A stretch of DNA of 64,000 nt from Chrysoperla carnea (lineage: Eukaryota > Arthropoda > Insecta > Neuroptera > Chrysopidae). Below are positions 53,140 to 64,000 of the stretch, piece by piece; the first letter of the stretch is position 1; each line of letters opens with the position of its first letter. The stretch spans positions 20,778,001 to 20,842,000 of the forward strand of contig NC_058339.1 of assembly GCF_905475395.1 (NCBI RefSeq), in the 5' to 3' direction. Below the pieces are notes generated by a model. The model did not search any database and was not told where the DNA came from. It was given only the letters and a program-made list of their open reading frames with translations. A program made the translations under genes and the position numbers.

Positions 53140-53600
53140 CATTTTTTTTACCCCCAATTTCGATAAAACTCAGTATATAAGGTAATTTTGACCCAAAAAG
53201 TACAAAAATCGGGTGCATTTGTTGACTGGTTGAATAGTTTTTGAGATACGGACTAAAATCGATCCAAATATTGCGATATCTCAGAAATTCTGCATCCAAT
53301 CATTAAATTAACCTGATTTTTAAACTTTTTGGGTCAAAATTACCCCATCCACCGAGTTTCATCAAATTCCAAAACAAATTTTTTTTTTGCGTTTTTCTCA
53401 ATTTTTTCAAAGGGGTATCCCTTAAAAAAATTGCAAAAAATTCGAAAAAAATTTTTTAACTCCATTTTCGAAAAAACTCAGTATATAAGGTAATTTTGAC
53501 CCAAAAAGTACAAAAATCGGGTGCATTTGTTGACTGGTTGAATAGTTTTTAAGATACGGACTAAAATCGATCCAAATATTGCGATATCTCCAAAACTTTC
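53140..53600. repeat. SatA foldback satellite, short second array
   Basis: About 1.5 units of the array at 1284-3080. The block TATATAAGGTAATTTTGACC is found at about 53175 and 53482 (spacing ~307), and the units carry the GGGGTATCCC segment of the longer unit type. They have GACTGGTTGAATAG where the first array has GACTGATCGAATAG, so the two arrays have diverged. Confidence 0.9.
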
Positions 53601-53902
53601 AAATGTTAGTCACATATTATGACAGCTTATATTAACTTGGAATTTTGTTAATTTTCATTCCAAATCCCTAAAATGGTAAACCATCAACTTAAACAAGTAG
53701 AAACTGGGTTTACTATGTATTTATTTACATATTAGATAGTCTTATTACCGTATTATTATTTATAATTATATCTATTGAATTTGATTATTATATTGAATTA
53801 AAATTTTAGCAACAAAAAATGAAATCAATAATTTCTTGAACTAAATGTTTTATTTAATAAACTAAATATTTGAATTTGAGTTATAAATTTCATTAAATCA
53901 AA

Positions 53903-56900
53903 ATGTGTGGAAAATCTAATATGAAAGAATTATTACCAAAAAATTATTTTAAATATTTTATAATGATTCTCTCATTTCATGGTATACATTTAACAGAAAC
54001 ACCAAATAAATGTTTCAAAATTTGGTCTTCGATTACGATTTTTTTTATACCGTATATTACCACAATCCTAGGATATTATGAGCTACTGTTGGTTTCAAAT
54101 GATTTTACTAATTTTATCAATCTGGGTGGTTCTTTAATTGGTTACGCTTCAGGTATTTTGTTTCAAAGAGAGAACTTTATTTATTTCTTAAAAACATAAG
54201 AAGTATAAAACTTTTATGACTAGATAAAATTAACTACTTGAATCTTTAAGTCACATTATTACTGCTTTAGGAATGGCTGAATTTACAATCATGAGATTTC
54301 GGCGTAGAGCTATCAGTATTTTATTGAATAAATTACACTGTGGATATTTCAAATATAACAAAAATCGTGGAGGTGCTAAGGAACTGCAATTAATTAAACG
54401 CGCATTGAAAATATCTAATATCCAAGTAAGTAATTATACCATGTATATATGAAATATATTATACCATGTATATATGAAATATATTATACCATGTATATAT
54501 GAAATATACATAGTATATTAAGTTTAGTCCCAAGTTTGTAACGCTTAAAATTGATGCTACGAACAAAATTTTGGTATAGGTGTTTATAAAATCACCTAAT
54601 TAGTCCATTTTCGGTTGTCTATCAACACGATAACTCAAAAACGAACAATGATTTCAAGCTGAAATTTTTACTTTGTAAAAGCTTGAGGCGCTCAATTTAA
54701 AATATCAAAAATGAATCAGAACGCCTTATCTACTCCACATGCCTAATTATTTTTCGACTCATTCTTGATATTAAGCGCCTCAAACTTTACAAAGAGTCGG
54801 GTATGAGCGACTCATAGGTAAAATTATTAAAATAAAAGCTTGTACCTTAAAAAGTATATCAAATATGTTGGAAGCGATGGGAAAATCAGGATGCCACAAC
54901 CTTACCATGCATTATCATCCAAACTAAATGTGCATACAAATTTTCAGCTCAATCGGAAACCGGGAAGTGGATCAAATTTGACTTGCAATATTTGATTACA
55001 GTTACAGACAGACAACGGGACAGGTGAAACTAAATAAAAGCTTGTAAAAATGTGAATTAGTTTTCTAAGTATATCCCCATTTTACGATCTGTGCATTGTT
55101 TAAACAATTTTAAAGTACAGCTACTTAATCACATTTATCACGTTTTTGGATAATAAGCATTAATTTGAGTACAGGGCCATATTTAAAATGCAGAGATCCA
55201 GGAGTCAAAATTTTTTCGTATATAGTGGAGTATACTCAAGTAAAATAATATGATTACAAACAGCATACGAAAAAGTTTATTCATGTATTATTCATGTCTA
55301 ACAAACCAAATGTTTTTCCAGATGATCACCTATCTATTAAGTGTAATAATTTTAATATCCATGGGAGTAATTGAATGGGCTTTTGCGTATATAAATGGTG
55401 TGTATTATATGCCTATACTACCAATGTCGTATGTGAATGTAAATCAATCACCGACCTTTGAATTGGCAGTGATATATCAAACTTATGTTGGATTTTCTTA
55501 TGGAATTTTAGTGGTTGCAATGGATACATTATCATCCAGTATCCTTGTGCATATCTACATACAATTATGTATATTAAAAGAATCAATTGTAGAAATGCGA
55601 ATTGGAATCATTACACGAACGAAAAAATTTAAAGTAGGTAATCTGTAATCAATCAAATAGTAATGAAGAGAAAAAACAGTATTCGATTTGCGAGAATAAT
55701 TGAAAATTTAGTATTACATTTGCTAGAATTGCAAGATCAATAAAAAAGTAACTTGCAGTAGAGGACCAAAACCAAAACTTGCAAAAAAAAAAAAAAAAAA
55801 ACTGAGACTGAGAAAAGTGATGGTATGAGACTGAGAAAAGTATGTTTAAAGAAGGATACGTTTTAGGTATATTTTAAGAGGTTCATTTTTAGAACCATTT
55901 ATTATATAAAATTGGCTTTGTTATAAAAGTATTTTTTTTATGAAGGGAATTTCTACTTTTATTACCTCCTGTACACTTGTTGCAAGCAATTTCGAGCTTT
56001 CAAAACTGATTATAGATAATATGGCGAAAAAATTTCTTTAACCCTCGAACCAAAAAACTGTCTACCTATGGCCTCGTAGCGCCTAAACGGATGAACCGAT
56101 TTGGATTTTGTTTTGTTTCGTTTGAAAGGTAATTTAACAAGGAGTGTTCTAAGCCACGTTTCAAGTCAGAGTTTAGGATTCCATAGCCGGAACAACTAAA
56201 AAATAGGCGTTGATCCTCAAAATCGGTTCAGTTTGGAGAAGCCTCTAAAGAAAAAGGTAATTTAATGAAGTGTGTTTCTAGATACGTTTTAGGTCCGAGT
56301 TCAGTATTCTGTACCCGAAAAATTTTTCGGGTTTTTTTTTTTAATTTTGTAAATTTCACTTGTTATAGGCTAATTCTGTATTCGTTAAAAGTACACAAGA
56401 TGTAGCGGGCAACAATGAAAGTATAAAACTATATATCCGAAATGAATTTCGGAATATTATTGGACATCACGCAGATATTGTACAATTTACTCAAGATTTT
56501 GAATCAATTTTTCAAATGATTATATTTTTTAAATTTATTGGCTGCATATTAAGCCTTTGTTTCCTGTTGTATCAAATGTCGCTGGTAAGTTACAGGAATT
56601 TGAACAATTCAGCAAAAAAGTATTATACATTTAACACAGTTGACATAATGACATTCCTTAACAAGAAAACTTTAGTTGTAAACATGCACCGTGAAGAACT
56701 ATCTTCTTAAATTTTTTTTCATTTCCAGCTACCAGTGGGCTCGATAAGATTTAATTACATTGTTCTCCTATATATTATATTTATATTGCAATTACTTTTA
56801 TTTTGCTGGTGGGCCAATGAAGCGGTGTTAACTGGACAAGAGATTGGAACCGAAATATCGAAATTAATTTGGATTGATAAAGAACCAACGATTAAAAAAG

Positions 56901-57135
56901 CTTTAATGATGATTGTGCGCCAATCACAAAAACCATTAAAATTTACTGCTGGAAAATTTTTTTTGTTAGACCTCAATACGTTTGTTTCGGTAATACATTT
57001 CAATTTTTACTCTCCTATTTATTAAAAAACAAAAAAAAATTTTGTTGTTTTTGTTTTTAGATTGTGTATAGCGGCTTCTCTTATTTTACAATTCTAAAAC
57101 ATGTTGATGGAGAGTCAGAAATAATTGAAACATAA
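53903..57135 (+). CDS. odorant receptor (7tm_6), six exons, 422 aa
   Basis: Exons: 53903-54152, 54271-54425, 55322-55633, 56369-56584, 56729-56989, 57061-57135 (1,269 nt, in phase). Hydrophobic segments are spread along the protein as in insect odorant receptors, with the basic C-G-Y-F-K-Y loop near 108, a long extracellular loop after the segment near 140-160, Q-D-F-E-S-I-F-Q-M preceding a membrane segment near 290, and the family C-terminal signature F-F-L-L-D-L-N-T-F then Y-S-G-F-S-Y-F-T-I-L-K. Such receptors form ligand-gated cation channels with Orco in olfactory neurons, with inverted topology. Reading straight through exon 1 meets a stop at 54197, so the donor at 54153 is needed; it joins in phase. 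A second Met lies seven codons downstream. No break found, so it looks functional. Ligand unknown. Confidence 0.92.
54435..54670 (+). repeat. RepA fragment in odorant receptor intron 2
   Basis: Starts with three tandem copies of a ~26 bp palindromic-end unit (ACCATGTATATATGAAATAT), then the usual blocks as far as GCTGAAATTTTTA. The right half is missing. Confidence 0.85.
54671..54794. repeat. imperfect inverted repeat, ~45 bp arms
   Basis: CTTTGTAAAAGCTTGAGGCGC at the left and GCGCCTCAAACTTTACAAAG at the right are near reverse complements, and pairing continues inward with mismatches. It could be a small foldback element. It sits where the RepA fragment stops. Confidence 0.7.
56040..56366 (+). 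repeat. RepB copy ending at the acceptor of odorant receptor exon 4
   Basis: Begins TTAACCCTCGAACC, includes CGTAGCGCCTAAACGGATGA, and ends in a (T)n AATTTTGTAAATTTCACTTG block that runs into the TTATAG acceptor at 56363-56368. Intron 3 of the receptor is largely this copy plus a poly-A tract at about 55781-55800. Confidence 0.85.
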
Positions 57136-60100
57136 ACATATCTGAGAAGAAAAGAGGAAAGATTAATAATAATTTTTTTTTTTGAGCATTATAGAGCCTC
57201 TTCACAAAGATTTATTCTTATTTTGTAGGGCAAAAGTAGGGTTTTCAGTTTCCATCTAGGAAGCTGAATAATTTCTGAATGGTTTCAGCGATTACACCGT
57301 CAGGGCGTCAGTTTATCTTGATGTCAGAATAAAAAATACATAGCAGGATATATAGCGGATTTCATGCTGTATAAAAGTACTAGTTGCAAGAATTTTGTTC
57401 TTGGTTCAAGAAAATCTTTTTAACACGCCAGTATGTAAAAATTTTCGTTATATATTATTGAACATTTTTGCCTATATTTATGTTTTGAATTCGGTACTGC
57501 TTCGGCTGCTACTTGTTTTTTGGTGGTCACACATTGCTATAAAATAGTGAACTGTATGTGACTATACAGTGATGGGAAAAAGTACCAACCCTCAAATTAC
57601 TTTCAAATTGAATTCCAATGGTTTAGCAATACAGTGATTATACTTAAATAACAAAAGATTCAAACCGCATTTCAAAAATTTAAAGGTCAAAGTTCAAAAA
57701 TAATTTAAAAAAGAATCTCCAACATACATCTTTCTTCTGTTTATCAATACATTAATAATCAAAATCCCGTATTTACGGAAAAAAATCAATAAATGTTTTT
57801 ACATATTTTATCATTTTCCTCTGTGTCAGGTATAGTTGTTGTAAAATTGACAAAACCATTTCACCGTGATAAAAATTGCTATAATGCCTTTGTTAATAGT
57901 AGACATACAATTTTATCAAAAACAAATCTTCTATATACATACAAAAGGTTCTGTCCTGAATGACTGAATGACTTACGTATCAACGCACAGCCTAAACCGT
58001 TGATCGTAGAGATTTGAGACTTGGACGCTGAATTCTTTGTATAACGTAAGCATCTGCAAAGAAAATAAAATTATATCCCTAAGGAGGTCAAATTGAGTAT
58101 AAGGCCTGCAAGACTGTGGTCGGAAATCAAGGTAGAGGTCGAGGTAAGTCGGCAATCAAGCGATCCTCATTCGGACCTCTATTGAACCTCAAAATTTTTA
58201 ACACGTTCCTGATGATCATATTTTTTCCCAATTAAAAAAACATTATTATCATAGACAAATGCAAAATGGTCAATAGAAATTTTGGAACAATTTTTATCAT
58301 TTGTTTATATTACTATATACATATTATATAAATATATAAGCGAATTAACGATCTTCTTAAGAGCTGTAAATCCTTCTCGATTCAACAATAATTTTCCAGA
58401 AACCTATGTATGGAAGTTGTCTGGTAATATACAATATACAATACAATTTTTTAGATTCAAGCATATATGTAAAGCACACATGTATTTATATAAATAAAAA
58501 AAGCTTTTAGAGCATTTATAAATAAAAAAAAAGCTTTTGAATTTACCAAATACACCGTGAATTATTATTTTTCGATAAAGATAATTGTAAAATATTTTCA
58601 AAATATTCGTATACGTACATAAAAATAAAAAGTGTATAAAAAAAATTATATTATTTGAAAACAATTTTGGAAAAACTCGTTTAATTTAGGTTTTATAAAC
58701 AACAAATATGTGTATTTCTGTTATTCAAAATTACATAAATTTTGAAGCAACGGTAGCTCATATTTATTATTTCATGCGTATGATATTTTTTTTCAATAAC
58801 TTTATTTACACTTCGATTGTCAGCAGGGATTGAGTAAAAGAGTAAAATTATTGAACAGCTATCTTTTTAGTGTACTCAGATGGTTTTCATGTAAGCAGGT
58901 TTAAAATCGATCAGGCTGTAAAAGTATCATAATTTTATGTTTTAAATTATGCCAAGATAATTTTAAAATTAAATTCTCATTGGAATTGACTCCGTTTGCG
59001 CCATTGCTCTGATACAATCAAATTAACATTTCACAATTTCTGTGCCAAAGGAACACTATTGACATCCTATTTGTGACAGGCATTTGTTTACATAGGGTTC
59101 ATTTGTTTACACAATTCGAAAACCGAAACAAAAAACTTATATAATAATTTTAAACTTTTACCAAAGATTCGAATCACAAAATTAGCTTAGATGCTTTTTA
59201 AACTTTAATTTTCTTTATTTTCGGGATGCTTTTTGAGTTTCCCCTAATATTGTGGTCGCTAAATCTTCCTGGTTTTATTACGAACATATTAAAAAAAGAA
59301 TAATTCGAATCGGCCAAGACGTTTTTGAGTCTTAGCCACACAGCTGAACAGCTGTAGGTATATTTGTACCTTATACTCGACTAAAAGCTAATAAACATGT
59401 TTATAGAACGTCGAATTATAAGTGAATCTATTTATCTTGTGTATCTCTTTTCAAAACGAGATGTTTAACTCGATTTCGCCCAAAACTGAAAAGAAGCATT
59501 AAATGTCGAAAGTCAATATATTTATTTCATTGGAAAGATATAGAGTTAAAACTTAAAAACTCCGACAAAGGTAGGAAAAGTGGGATGCGGTAGTCTCCAA
59601 ACTTTATAATATTAGCATACTTTCTGGATAAAAGACCTACAACTACACGGCTAATTCTTCATTCTGGTAGGGGTTTTTGAAGTTATTTAAATTTTCCAAA
59701 AAAATGGATATTAAAAATTGATTTAGTATTTCATGTCCAATTATAATAATTAACAACAATTATTTATAGACATACTTGGGTTAGTTATGCTAACACACAT
59801 TTAAAGATTAGTTTCAACACTGTTGTCATATTATACAAACAATAGAGTTTAAAAGTATTTGGAACGAGTAAAGTTCTGGTGTAGAAGACGTGGCAGTGAG
59901 CACGAAGCAACCGACTACCGACGCGATATAAACCATAAAATAAATCTTCTTGGTGTTACTACTTGGCGCTTTACAAAACATACACAACTAAACATTTTGA
60001 TAATATAGGAAACCCGACTACCGCCATCATCATCATGATATGCCTACAATACAAAACTCCTTGCTTGCCTAGTTGTTGTCCGTCATTTCGAGCTGAATCG

Positions 60101-60389
60101 ATCCATAAGAAAGCAATGAAATAGACTGAGATAAACAATATACTAAGTAAATAAAAGAAACAAAGATGGACATATACGATGATGCTTTTCTGTGTAACAA
60201 CAACATATCGAATATACAACAACCACATACACAATATCAACGAACGGATGAACGGACGGACGGGCAACCGACGACCGACATCATCAGTACTACGAACACC
60301 GATTATCAATTTTCCGAAAGAAAGTTATTGTTTTCAATACGAAAAACAAAATCAAAAGTTGTATGATATCTGGAAAAGAAACTTTTTGA
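57136..60389. other. intergenic stretch 3' of the odorant receptor
   Basis: No further receptor or pseudogene was found. Positions 59880-60310 are less A/T-rich, with open frames of about 112-115 codons on both strands but no recognised domain. It could include an untranslated exon. Confidence 0.4.
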
Positions 60390-61045
60390 ATTCTGAATAC
60401 GTCATAAAGTTAAAAATTTCGATTTTCTTGATAACACAGGTAAATTTAATACGATCTTTTTGGAATTTTTTGGAACCCACTAATTTTGGGCCATTCTTCT
60501 CAGCTGCGAAGTCAGTTTTTCGCTAGCTATCACTTATTTGCTTAATTTGGGGACCAGGACACCACATTCTGGAAATCTATTAGAGCTAGGTTGATTTAGG
60601 TCACAAGTTTGAAAAGTATGGCCCAAATTTAGTAGGATTACATACTTGGTTTATCAAAATTGGATAAAATTTGGATGTGATAGAGCAAATTAAATTTTTT
60701 GAATTCTGATGACGTCATAAAGTTAAAAAATTAAATTTTTTTGATAACACGAGCAAATGTGATCCGATTTTTTTGGAATTTCTTTTGAACCCACTAATTT
60801 TGGGTCATTCTTTTCAGCTGTGATGCTAGTTTTTCGCTTGCTATCACTTTTATGCTTCATTACGAGATCAGGACTCCACATTCTTGAAACCTATTAGAGC
60901 AAGATTAATTTTTAACACAAATTTGAAAAGTATGACGAAAATTTAGTAGGATTACATACTTTGTTTATAAAAATCATATAAAATTTGAATGTGATACAGC
61001 AAAATTATTTTTTTTGTATTCTGATGACGTTATAAAGGTTAGAAA
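60390..61045. repeat. RepC tandem repeat, about two units
   Basis: GGATTACATACTT recurs at about 60637 and 60948 (spacing ~311). Same CCCACTAATTTTGGG and GATGACGTCATAAAG blocks as 24275-25078, with more differences in the outer parts. Confidence 0.9.
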
Positions 61046-63922
61046 ATTTTGTTGCAAAACAGAAAGGAGATATCTGGTCCTAAAAACGATATCCACCACG
61101 GTTTGTAGCAGTGTATGTAGCATAGATGATGATGTTGATGGGGTATACCCCGTGAAACAGCAGGCTAAATAGGTGTCCTATTTGTGTGTAGGTGTATATT
61201 CTGTGCAGGGTATTAGTACATATAACCAATGCGGTTCTACTAAAATGTGTCCTTGACCCATATTTTACGAACTGCTACCAGTTTCTGTGTTTAGTAATAT
61301 GTATATATATTTGCTACTCCACCATTTTACTACCATCGTAGTAGGATATAGTATTCATCGATGTATATATGTATGTATGTATGTATAAATACACATATGT
61401 TTGTGATAAAATAGTATACGGTTGGTTAAGTTAACTTTTCATATTACTTTTGTCTCTTCCATAATAGTTTCATTGAAAATTATTAGGTCAAGATTTTGTG
61501 TATTGTGTGTTTGTATGTGGAGTATGTTAAAAAAAAACAACAAAGAAAAGAAAGTTATCTAACCTAAAATAATTGCTGGAAAGTTTTTTTTTCTTGATTC
61601 AGTAATAAAAATCTTTCTTTTGTCAATTATTAAGTTGTTTTATATCATAAATTTATATCAGTTTTTGATTGTAATGATAGTGTAGGTATATTTCAACATA
61701 AACAAAATAAATATTATGCTATAGAAATTTCCTGCTCGAGCATTTGGACTCACTCTTGAATCATTCCGGTTGTCTCTTTCTCGGAAACCCGACGTAAGCA
61801 GAAATCCATCAGGATGCAGCCATCTTCGCCCGAATCTTACAAAGGGTGAGGACTCCAATCTGTAGTCACAGGAATCTTCTGACAAAATTCTAATCATCCG
61901 GATCCATTCGCGTTACTCCTTTATTTAACCACATATAAATTATTTTAAAGCCAAATAAAAAGATCTATGTGTGCTATAATGTCGGAACAATAATGGCTAT
62001 AAAACCGGAACAATTTATTATGGTAGGGGAGCTGGTATAATTTGAGGAAGGTTGAGAACATATTTTATTAATGGTGCTGACCCAATACATGCGTAAGCTA
62101 TTGGTCGTCCAAACCGTATACTTTGAAGAACCGTATACCTAGAATAATTAAAATTGTAGAAAAAAAGGATTTTTTATCAAATATCGCACTAAAGACTGCG
62201 TATGAGCACCCGAGACCAAAGTCCCTAGGTGATAAATATGCTGTCTGTATATAGAGGTAAAAACTATGTTTGTAACCTAAATTTTTTATAATTTGTGCTA
62301 CGTTACAAGGAATAGTATAAGGAATTGAGATTTATAAGGTTGCTATTATCAACCGTTAGTAGTATTTTTTACATGGATGACATTAACAATAGACAGTAAA
62401 GTGAAAAATGAAAATAAAATTGCATTTACTATAACTTCCTGCTGTGTGTGTAAATATATATCAATTTTCCTGGGGAAAAACTTTTTTTATTAGTTTAGAT
62501 ATTGAAATACTCTATATTTTTAAAAGAGGAAACTAACTGGCTGACTGACTGATCTTTTGTTTTTGAATTTTTTGGCAACGGAAAAAGTTTTTCTACGGTC
62601 AAGAATAAGAATCTGCCAAAAAATATGTAGTTCCGACGAAACTTACGTATTTAGATCTCCGCAGTCCAAAATACCATTAAAGCCATTTAGTATTGTTGTA
62701 TGTAAATAAATATATTTTTTCTCAATGAAAAGCACTTTTTCTCGAAATAGCAGAATAAAAAGGTAACCGAAAAATTCCAAGAAATATTTTATTAACAATT
62801 AATAAAAAATATATTATTTATATTTTGTCATGCTCAAGAGCATTTAATTGCATTTTATATTCGATATTATCCATTCGATCTACGCGTTTCCAGGTTTTGC
62901 AGCAGTCCATATATAAGAACCTCAACGGGGAAAATTTAATTTGCGGTTATTAGTGCAATAGAAGGTAGTTCTTTAAAATATAGTAGAAGCTATCGTAAAA
63001 GAACAAAAAGTAATTTCATTTTTCACCGCTGACTACCATATTTCAACTATTTTTAGCCTGCGATTTTTAGTTCTCAATTCGTCGAGTTTTACCAATCTTA
63101 ACATTCGAATATAATTGACTGACAGGTAGACATGAACCTAAACTATAAAAAAGCTTTGGTATAATATAATAAATAGCCACATTCTAACAAAATTTACCTA
63201 GAAATTAACTTTTAATAGTAATAAAATTTTAATATTTGCAAGTAATTTTATATAATGCTATCTATCTACTGCACGTGATTTTTATTCTACGAAGTTGTTT
63301 CTCTAATTGTGGTAATAATCATTCAGACAATAAATTTATATGTTACATAATGTATGAATGTAATTTCAATGTGATATGGAAAAATTTGATACTATACTTT
63401 TTGTATGCAATGCAATATAATCAAAATAAATAAATCAAAATCGTACCAAAATGGTGAATCCATTAATTTATTATTTGTTCCTCATAAACTTCTTGATATG
63501 AAACATATATTTTGGCGAGCCAGACTATCTGTTAGCTTGTTGACGCGTTGCCACAAATGTAAATTAAATATTAAAAATGTATCGTCCGAGAATCGAATTC
63601 TGGAATCGTGAACATGTTCCTTATTTATGGAAAAAATCATGAAATTTTTATGTTACATTACAGAGAGGCATATTCCAAAAAATTATTGTGGTGCTTCTCG
63701 CATTTCCTCTAAATAATGGCTTCTTTACTAAGATTCCTTTTGTTTTTACATTGTACCCACAATAAGTTTATATATAGATGTTACAATCATTATTATTCAT
63801 TTATTTATGAGACCATTTCTATGAATTTTGTTTTGTAGTTATTATTGACGAACGCATTGATCTATTCCAATAGTAACAGACATGCCATTCGAAATTCAAT
63901 CATTTCATTGCAATTTAAAATC
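61046..63922. other. intergenic stretch
   Basis: A short (TATG)n microsatellite lies near 61365-61385. Positions 61725-61915 form a GC-richer island with an open minus-strand frame (61897-61658) that I cannot assign. Nothing else is recognised. Confidence 0.45.
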
Positions 63923-64000
63923 TAGGGATGTTCCGAATAGTCGCTATCGACTATCCGCCCACTTGAATTAGAAAGTTGATCGTCATAAAAGAACTAATAT
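63923..64000. mobile_element. possible left end of a hAT-like element, cut by the window edge
   Basis: TAGGGATGTTCCGAATAGTC resembles terminal inverted repeats of hAT elements. The other end is outside the window, so it cannot be confirmed. Confidence 0.25.

Noticed and set aside
53903-54199. Reading the receptor's first exon through to the stop at 54197 as a truncated gene
   Set aside because: A donor at 54153 joins in phase to 54271 and restores a normal receptor, so no truncation is needed.
59971-60526. Overlapping open frames of 112-115 codons on both strands
   Set aside because: No domain, no splice context and no start preference. Its 3' part runs into the RepC array.
61658-61897. Minus-strand open frame of 79 codons in a GC-richer island
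   Set aside because: Basic composition without a recognised motif, and other frames are equally open. Noted only as an island.
1-64000. CRISPR arrays, operons, ribosome binding sites and rho-independent terminators
   Set aside because: The window is eukaryotic, with spliced genes. No such prokaryotic features are expected or seen.

Overview
This is AT-rich animal nuclear DNA with spliced genes (GT-AG introns) and many interspersed repeats. An armadillo/beta-catenin gene whose protein is closest, as far as I remember the family, to insect Armadillo, plus an insect-type odorant receptor (7tm_6), make it an insect genome. The order cannot be fixed from sequence alone. By memory only, the dispersed repeats bring lacewings (Neuroptera) or beetles to mind.

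Layout. Positions 1-26,600 hold almost no host genes. There is a possible last exon of a gene that starts left of the window (43-214), a satellite array of foldback units (1,284-3,080), several copies of a ~560 bp repeat called RepA here, copies of a second repeat called RepB, two strong hairpins (4,721-4,799 and a perfect 39 bp inverted repeat at 8,252-8,338), tRNA-like SINE pieces, a pogo-like MITE with TA duplication (16,017-16,338), an RTE-like LINE scrap, and a 5'-truncated RNase H-bearing LINE with a 12 bp target duplication (17,425-18,056). At 24,275-25,078 lies a ~315 bp tandem repeat (RepC).

26,650-33,296 (+) is armadillo: a 5' non-coding exon and six coding exons giving 812 residues, with a candidate alternative last exon in the fifth coding intron. 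36,461-43,712 (-) is a 20-exon BTB-BACK-Kelch gene giving about 1,111 residues. 571 bp away and divergent is a seven-exon WD40 gene (44,284-47,002, +, 351 residues). 49,546-50,347 is a second 5'-truncated LINE with a 15 bp target duplication. 53,903-57,135 (+) is a complete six-exon odorant receptor gene (422 residues). From 57,136 to the end I see repeats (a second RepC array) and no convincing host gene.

The genes do not form a pathway. Armadillo is the Wnt effector and adherens junction protein. The Kelch protein is probably a cullin-3 adaptor or cytoskeletal protein. The WD40 protein is of unknown role. The receptor would act in olfactory neurons. The Kelch and WD40 genes may share a bidirectional promoter. 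All exon joins were worked out by hand from splice sites and reading phase, and every coding sum is a multiple of three.
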